A stretch of 64,000 nt of DNA, taken from NCBI GenBank assembly GCA_965153355.1, contig OZ231127.1:4278001-4342000 (forward strand). Direction: 5' to 3'. The notes under the pieces are model-generated. The model ran no database searches, was not told the origin of the DNA, and worked only from the letters and a program-made list of their open reading frames with translations. Origin of the DNA: Flaccisagitta enflata. Lineage: Eukaryota > Chaetognatha > Sagittoidea > Aphragmophora. Below are positions 51,531 through 64,000 of the stretch, one piece after another (within the stretch, counting starts at the first letter, position 1; every line of letters begins with the position of its first letter). A program made the position numbers and the translations under genes.

Positions 51531-53373
51531 AATCATCTATATACCAGTGCATCATTTACTATCTTGCTCAAAATAAGAGTCCGCCATGTTTTCTTAAGAC
51601 AGCATGCCCACGAAGCCAACATTTAGGGTATCAACTTGGGTCAAAATGGGAAAAATGTGAGAGTTGAAATAGAAAAACAAATGAATAAAAGTGATTGAGA
51701 TTAGACATACATGATATTTGAAAGTAAAATTTGCATCCCCTTGGCAAGAAACTCAGATTTTGCCAATATTGCTGAAGATGTTATACTAAAAATTTCTAAA
51801 AATTTCTTTTTTGTCCACTGACAGGGTGCTGGTCGAAATTATAAGTTTGCATAGAAAACAAAAAAATGAAAAAACGAAAAACATAGTTCTCTTCCAAATT
51901 CGATTACAAAGAGAACTATGTTTTTGAAAATGCAAAAAATCCCCGCATTTGGCTGTCTTATAATTTCGACCACAGGAAAAAGTTAGATTTAAATTTTTTT
52001 TCTTAGTAGTTTGCCTTAAGTAAGAAAGCTTTCTCGGTTGTATAACTGCCTGTGAGTGAATTTTTTTAATAAGTCACTATCAATGATCACTGATAAGAAG
52101 CTTCAATGCTTCGGTAACAGTTTTGTATGATTTCTACATACAAAATACTACTATTTTCTGATTTTTCCCTCATTATGTAAATTATCTTTGTCACCCGAGG
52201 TACATAGCTTTTTACCTCTCCCCTGATTATAATAATGAAAATCCGGCCCCAGCATCGCTTTGACATCTTATTAGGAACCCTGATGGAGAATATAAACAGC
52301 TCTGGTAGCAACAAAATTGTATTGATTGTCATAAAAATGTTATGATATGAAGAGTCATGGGAAAAATTGTCGACGGTTTTTCGCAAAAATGCCACTATTT
52401 TGCTGCTTTTTTTCATATATATTGTCTATTGATCACTCTTAAGAGGCTATGTTGAGGTGTATATTAGCTTATTAAGTGCAGACAGTGACTAAAAGACCGA
52501 AGAAAACATTAATGAGGGAATTTATGACGCCGTATTGAACTTAAAGTAGGCTGAAGCGTTTGCTGTTTTTCTGGGGGACTTGCCATCTTAAATTGTGGGC
52601 AAATTATTCTTAAAAACATATGAAAATCAGTGATCATTAGAAAGCTCTGCAAAAATGCGATCAAATGCCAGCAAGCAGAGTTTTGTAGCTCTATCCGTTT
52701 AGATTTTAGAGTAGAAAGAGTAAAATGATCCATCTTGATTTACGAGGTAAAAATCTTCTTTTTAAATTCTAGCAGTTGCATTTTGATATGTCCTTATACA
52801 CCAATCATAGAAACATAGGAAGATCAGTGACCGTTGTAAAGAGCTTTGGAAGATCTTTCATTTGCCACCAAGCAGAGCTCATTTGCTCAAATTGTTTAGA
52901 TTTTACAACAGAATCAGTGCAGTCTTCCCCATAAATTCAGAGTGGCAAAATCTGATAAAAAAGTTGAGAAACATGTCACTTGCAAATCAATGATGCAGTC
53001 ATATGACACTACAACAAATACTATGAAAGTAGGAGTTGATGCCAAAATATACTAAAATAAACTTTTGTCATGAGAAAACAAATTTTGTCAATCAATTTTT
53101 AAGAATAAATGTTTAAATTCTACTATGAGGACTTTTAATTTGAGCAAGATAGTAAGTATAATATAATGAAGAAAAAACAATTTTTCTCAGTTTTTACCAT
53201 TTTTTTTACCAAAAAGGCTATTTGAGGTAAATTGGCGACTGCCAACCATACATATAATTGTCAAAAGCCAGTATTCATGCCTTGGATAGACCATTTTTTT
53301 TAGTTTCCCCTACTTAGAAAGATAACTCTCCATGAGAAAATGTCTGGGTGGGCCAATGATCAGGTTGCTACTT
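51531..53373. other. Gene-free DNA
   Basis: No gene recognised. Family VII-like blocks lie near 52620-52910. The stretch 53200-53355 is a diverged inverse match to 47265-47420. Confidence 0.4.
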
Positions 53374-53828
53374 AAAGGGGACGAAGTCTGGTAGAACATA
53401 GGGGGAATCTGTTTGTCTGTTCATCCGTCCATCTTTTCAGCTAGATAGCACAAATCCAGGCAATATAGCACAAATCTCAGCAAAATGGCCCAAATCCAAG
53501 CATATTGGCCCAAATCCAAGGATGGCCCAAATCTGGCCACAATTTAGATCTAAGGGGTCAAAATGAGGGACCTCAGGCCAGAATTGGGGTTTTCTGGCTA
53601 ATATTTGGGCATTTTCCTTGGATTTGGGCTATTTTGCCATGATTTGGGCCATATTGCCTGGATTTGGGCTATTTGGCAGAAATTGGGTCAAAATAGGCTC
53701 CAAAGGAGACGAAGCCCTGAGGATTGGGCAGGGGGGACAAACGGATGGACATATGTACAAACGGACCAACAGACTGAGAGATTCCCACTGCGTTCTAGAG
53801 GACTTTGTCTCCTTCGGGGCCGCTGCCC
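53374..53828. repeat. Family V foldback element
   Basis: It runs from AAAGGGGACGAAGTCTGGTA to GACTTTGTCTCCTTCGGGGC, CGCTGCCC, with CAAATCCAAGCATATTGGCC units in the left half inverted on the right. A second internal copy of the right end is at about 53695-53735. Confidence 0.7.
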
Positions 53829-53837
53829 AAAAAAAGG

Positions 53838-53838
53838 A

Positions 53839-53898
<60 letters not shown>

Positions 53899-53974
53899 GA
53901 GAAATAAAGAAAGAAAGATAGAAAAACAGAAAGAAGGAATGGGAGCGGAAAAAAAGGAAAGAAAGAAAGAAAAA

Positions 53975-54058
<84 letters not shown>

Positions 54059-54250
54059 GGCAGAAAGAAAGAAGGAATGAAAGAGGGAAAAAAAGGAGAG
54101 AAAGAAAGAAAGAGAAAGAAACGAAGGAAGAAAGAAAGGAAGAAAGAAAGAAAGGAAGAAAAATAGAAAGAAAGAGAAAAAGAAAGAAAGAGACAAAAAA
54201 AGAAAGAGAAAAAGAAAGAGAGAGGGAACGAAAGGGAAAGAAAAAGATAG
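53838..54250. repeat. (GAAA)n array, ~400 bp
   Basis: It starts at the AAAA end of the family V element. Long Lys/Glu and Phe/Leu frames across it are artefacts. Confidence 0.95.
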
Positions 54251-54399
54251 AAGGAAAAGAAGGAATTGAGAGGGAAAACATCGTTCCGATGCCAGAGTCA
54301 TTTGTTTGTCCCTCAAATCCAGTTAGAGGTCGCTACGTTATCTACGTTGCTCTCTCTCGTTGAAAAGGTAAATAAAGATTCGGCTCGGCAATTTAAGAA

Positions 54400-55260
54400 G
54401 CCCCAGAGCTGGAAGCCCCGAGTGAACGTGAGAAGCCCCAAGTGAATGTGAGAAGCCCTGAGTGGACGTGAGAAGCCCCAGGATTTAAGAAGCCCTTATA
54501 ACTATTATATGTGGGGGGCTTCTCATATCCTCTGAGAGCTTTTTATATCCAATTATTGCTTCCAACTTGAGGGCTTCTCACAGTGAATAAGGGTGGATTT
54601 GGCATAATATGAAGCTCTCAAGTTGGAAGCTCCAAGTGGATGTAAGAAGCCCTCTAGATATGAGAAGCTCTCAGTAAACGTGAGATGCACAGCGCTTTCA
54701 AGCATTTAACCGATGATTTTACCTAAGAATAGGCTAGTGAATTATTTCACACAATATAAAAGTGAGTAATGGTTAAGAGCATTTTATCAATAAGGCTAGT
54801 TATATGGTTTCCTTAGTTGAATGCGGGTAAGCAGCAGCACTATTTGAGGCCGCTAGATAATTTAGGTATGAGCAATAAAGTGAAAGATTATAAAACAAAA
54901 AATAATATTATGACATTTGGCTAGACCGACCAACAGCCAGATAGACAAAGCGAGGTGTAGTTGCTTAGTACGCAACTAAAAATATGTTGTGTGGAGTTTT
55001 TCTAGTTTTAGTTTAAATATCATGTTTTTAGCTTATTGATTTAAAAAGAAATTTGTTTATTACTCATTTTTAATTGAAAAGCTAGTTTAGCATGTTGAGG
55101 TTGGAAAAAAAATGATAAAGTGCATATTGAAATTGAAAAATTTAAGAAAAACCACTTATTTTGAAAAGGGGCCTCTTATATCCACACAGGGCTTCTCATA
55201 TCCACCCGGGGCTTCTCATGTCCACTCAGGGCTTCCGCGTCGGGGCTTCTCACGGTTTTT
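54400..55260. repeat. GAAGCCCC foldback with ~20 bp units
   Basis: GAGTGAACGTGAGAAGCCCC units at 54400-54690 face the complementary GGGGCTTCTCATGTCCACTC units at 55165-55250. The interior holds a degenerate hairpin-ended repeat (about 54817-54982) with GACCGACCAACAGCCAG and terminal hairpin AGTTGC/GCAACT plus AAAAA. Confidence 0.65.
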
Positions 55261-55263
55261 TCC

Positions 55264-55370
55264 CTAAAGATTCGCGCTTTTCGCCGGCGTCGCGTCTCGC
55301 GTCTCGCGTCGCGCGTCTCTGGCCTCGCGTCCCGCGCCCCGCGCTCCGCGCCTCACGACCTTCGGATCTA
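55264..55370 (+). promoter_or_regulatory. CpG-rich region upstream of SPT16
   Basis: Repeated CGCGTCTCGCGTC and CCCGCGCCCCGCG words form an abrupt CpG-dense block 330 bp before the start codon in otherwise AT-rich DNA. It fits a TATA-less housekeeping promoter. The 5' UTR probably lies between here and 55700 and includes a CT run at 55562-55582 and an upstream ATG at 55638 whose frame stops at 55696, before the start codon. Confidence 0.5.
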
Positions 55371-55700
55371 TCTTAGCAACACAAGTTGGAAAAGATATTA
55401 GTATCTGGAATCTCCAATATTGAGGCTTATTAGTCATCCGCGTGATTTTATAGCGACGGTTATCACTTACGCTAATTTCTTCCTCATCCCTTTTCCAGAT
55501 ACACACGATTTCTTCGTTCCCTCATTGCGTCCTCCCGAAGTTCGGGTCTGGGGACATCTTTTCTCTCTCTCTCTCTCTCTCTCCAACCGGATACACGCCA
55601 AGAAGAGAAGAGAACAAAAGCAGACTCATTTCCTCCTCATGATAAAAGAGAACTTCCGTTATTTTTCCGGTGATCAATATAGAGAGAGAGATTCGTAACC

Positions 55701-63221
<7,521 letters not shown>

Positions 63222-63364
63222 TGATATGCGTGACATGCTTGTGACATTGTTGTGACATGGGGATGTTGCATCATCATTCTGACGTTGTCGTGACACTAGT
63301 TTTGACACCCCTGTAACATTCTCGTGTCATTCTCTCGTGACATTCTCTCGTGACATTCTCTCGG

Positions 63365-63568
63365 TTTTTAGTCTCGTGCACGCGACTCTACACTCCGCTT
63401 TGTCCGTCCGTCGGTTGGTCGGTCGGTTGGTCGGTCCCCATTTTACTTTTTTTATCAGTTTTATTTCTCTAAGTCATTTTAAGTCATTTTAGGGTAAACT
63501 AAGTCATTCTAAGTCAGTCTAAGTCAATCTGTAAGTCTCGCACGCGACTTATAGGTGTTGGCCTTGTT
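63365..63568 (-). repeat. Family Ib repeat in SPT16 intron 9
   Basis: It has TTTTTAGTCTCGTGCACGCG, GTCCGTCCGTCGGTTGGTCG and AAGTCATTTT units, and ends GTAAGTCTCGCACGCGACTT and ATAGGTGTTGGCCTTGTT. The terminal hairpin has one mismatch. Confidence 0.75.
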
Positions 63569-64000
63569 AGTGCCAAAAACAGCTATTTTTGCTATAAAAA
63601 CTGCATTTAACCATACATTTTCAATATTTTCTTTTAAAAATACATAATTATCCTTATAGTACATTGACTCCTATGAAAAAAATGCGGTTTTACCCCATTC
63701 AGGTTATTTTTCAAAAATTTGAACTTTAATCTCATTTGCATATTGCGGTTTTGCGTTTTTTGCAAAAAACTCGCCTATTTTTTACAGGAGATGGATGAAA
63801 CTCATACTTGACATGTTTTTTACCATAAGACATTGTTTCCATTGCTTATTTTTTAGATATTTACAAATTTAATTGATTTCCTCATTTTTGGGCTTCTTAA
63901 AACCATTTTTAGGCCCCTTAGGCATATAGTAAAATATTGCAAATTCACTCAAATATCAATTCCTATAAGAACTTAATGTTTCTAAAAAAAAATACTAAAA
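63569..64000. other. AT-rich intronic DNA to the window end
   Basis: No coding exon recognised. Presumed part of SPT16 intron 9. Confidence 0.5.

Noticed and set aside
53618-54316. Lys/Glu-rich and Phe/Leu-rich frames up to 197 residues
   Set aside because: They cover the ~400 bp GAAA array. The same applies to 29700-30930.

Overview
This window is animal nuclear DNA, not bacterial or viral. It contains two intron-rich protein genes of clear metazoan type in about 64 kb. Introns are GT-AG, and there are long dinucleotide, trinucleotide and tetranucleotide arrays. Much of the rest is made of short interspersed, foldback and MITE-like repeats, plus decayed retrotransposon and transposon relics. 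A muscle-type myosin regulatory light chain and the FACT subunit SPT16 point to a bilaterian invertebrate. I cannot name the phylum from the sequence.

Layout. 1-2.8 kb is gene-free AT-rich DNA with repeat fragments. 2.95-12.82 kb is one giant imperfect palindrome with arms of about 5.0 and 4.7 kb around a spacer of about 155 bp. Each arm holds a broken non-LTR reverse transcriptase and a mirrored set of short repeats. 13-25 kb is a repeat mosaic that includes a Tc1-like relic, 20-22 bp tandem arrays, foldback elements and TA-flanked MITEs. The myosin regulatory light chain gene lies at 25.88-32.08 kb on the minus strand, with a TATA box, a non-coding first exon and three interchangeable exons for the first EF-hand. 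32.2-55.2 kb is again repeat mosaic, including two ~0.9-1.6 kb tandem arrays in opposite orientation (47.5-51.5 kb). From 55.26 kb to the window end is SPT16 on the plus strand: a CpG-rich leader region and nine coding exons giving 815 residues. The C-terminal ~230 residues lie beyond the window.

The two genes have unrelated jobs: MRLC regulates the myosin motor, and SPT16 is a histone chaperone. They share only the repeat-rich setting, and repeats fill most of their introns.

The observations I rate highest are: (a) three mutually exclusive EF-hand-1 exons in the MRLC gene, whose lengths (76, 76, 79 bp) force one-and-only-one inclusion; (b) a superfamily of short repeats in which several families with different sequences keep the same folding plan, with a 5' arm that can compete for the 3' strand of a terminal hairpin; (c) a 42-bp tandem duplication across an SPT16 5' splice site that creates three in-frame donors; (d) the 9.9-kb palindrome.

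Repeat family names used below are my own working labels. Families I, Ib, II, III and IV are the hairpin-ended repeats. Family V is the GGGCAGC foldbacks. Family VI is the CTCGCTC MITE. Family VII is the GATCTTTC repeats.
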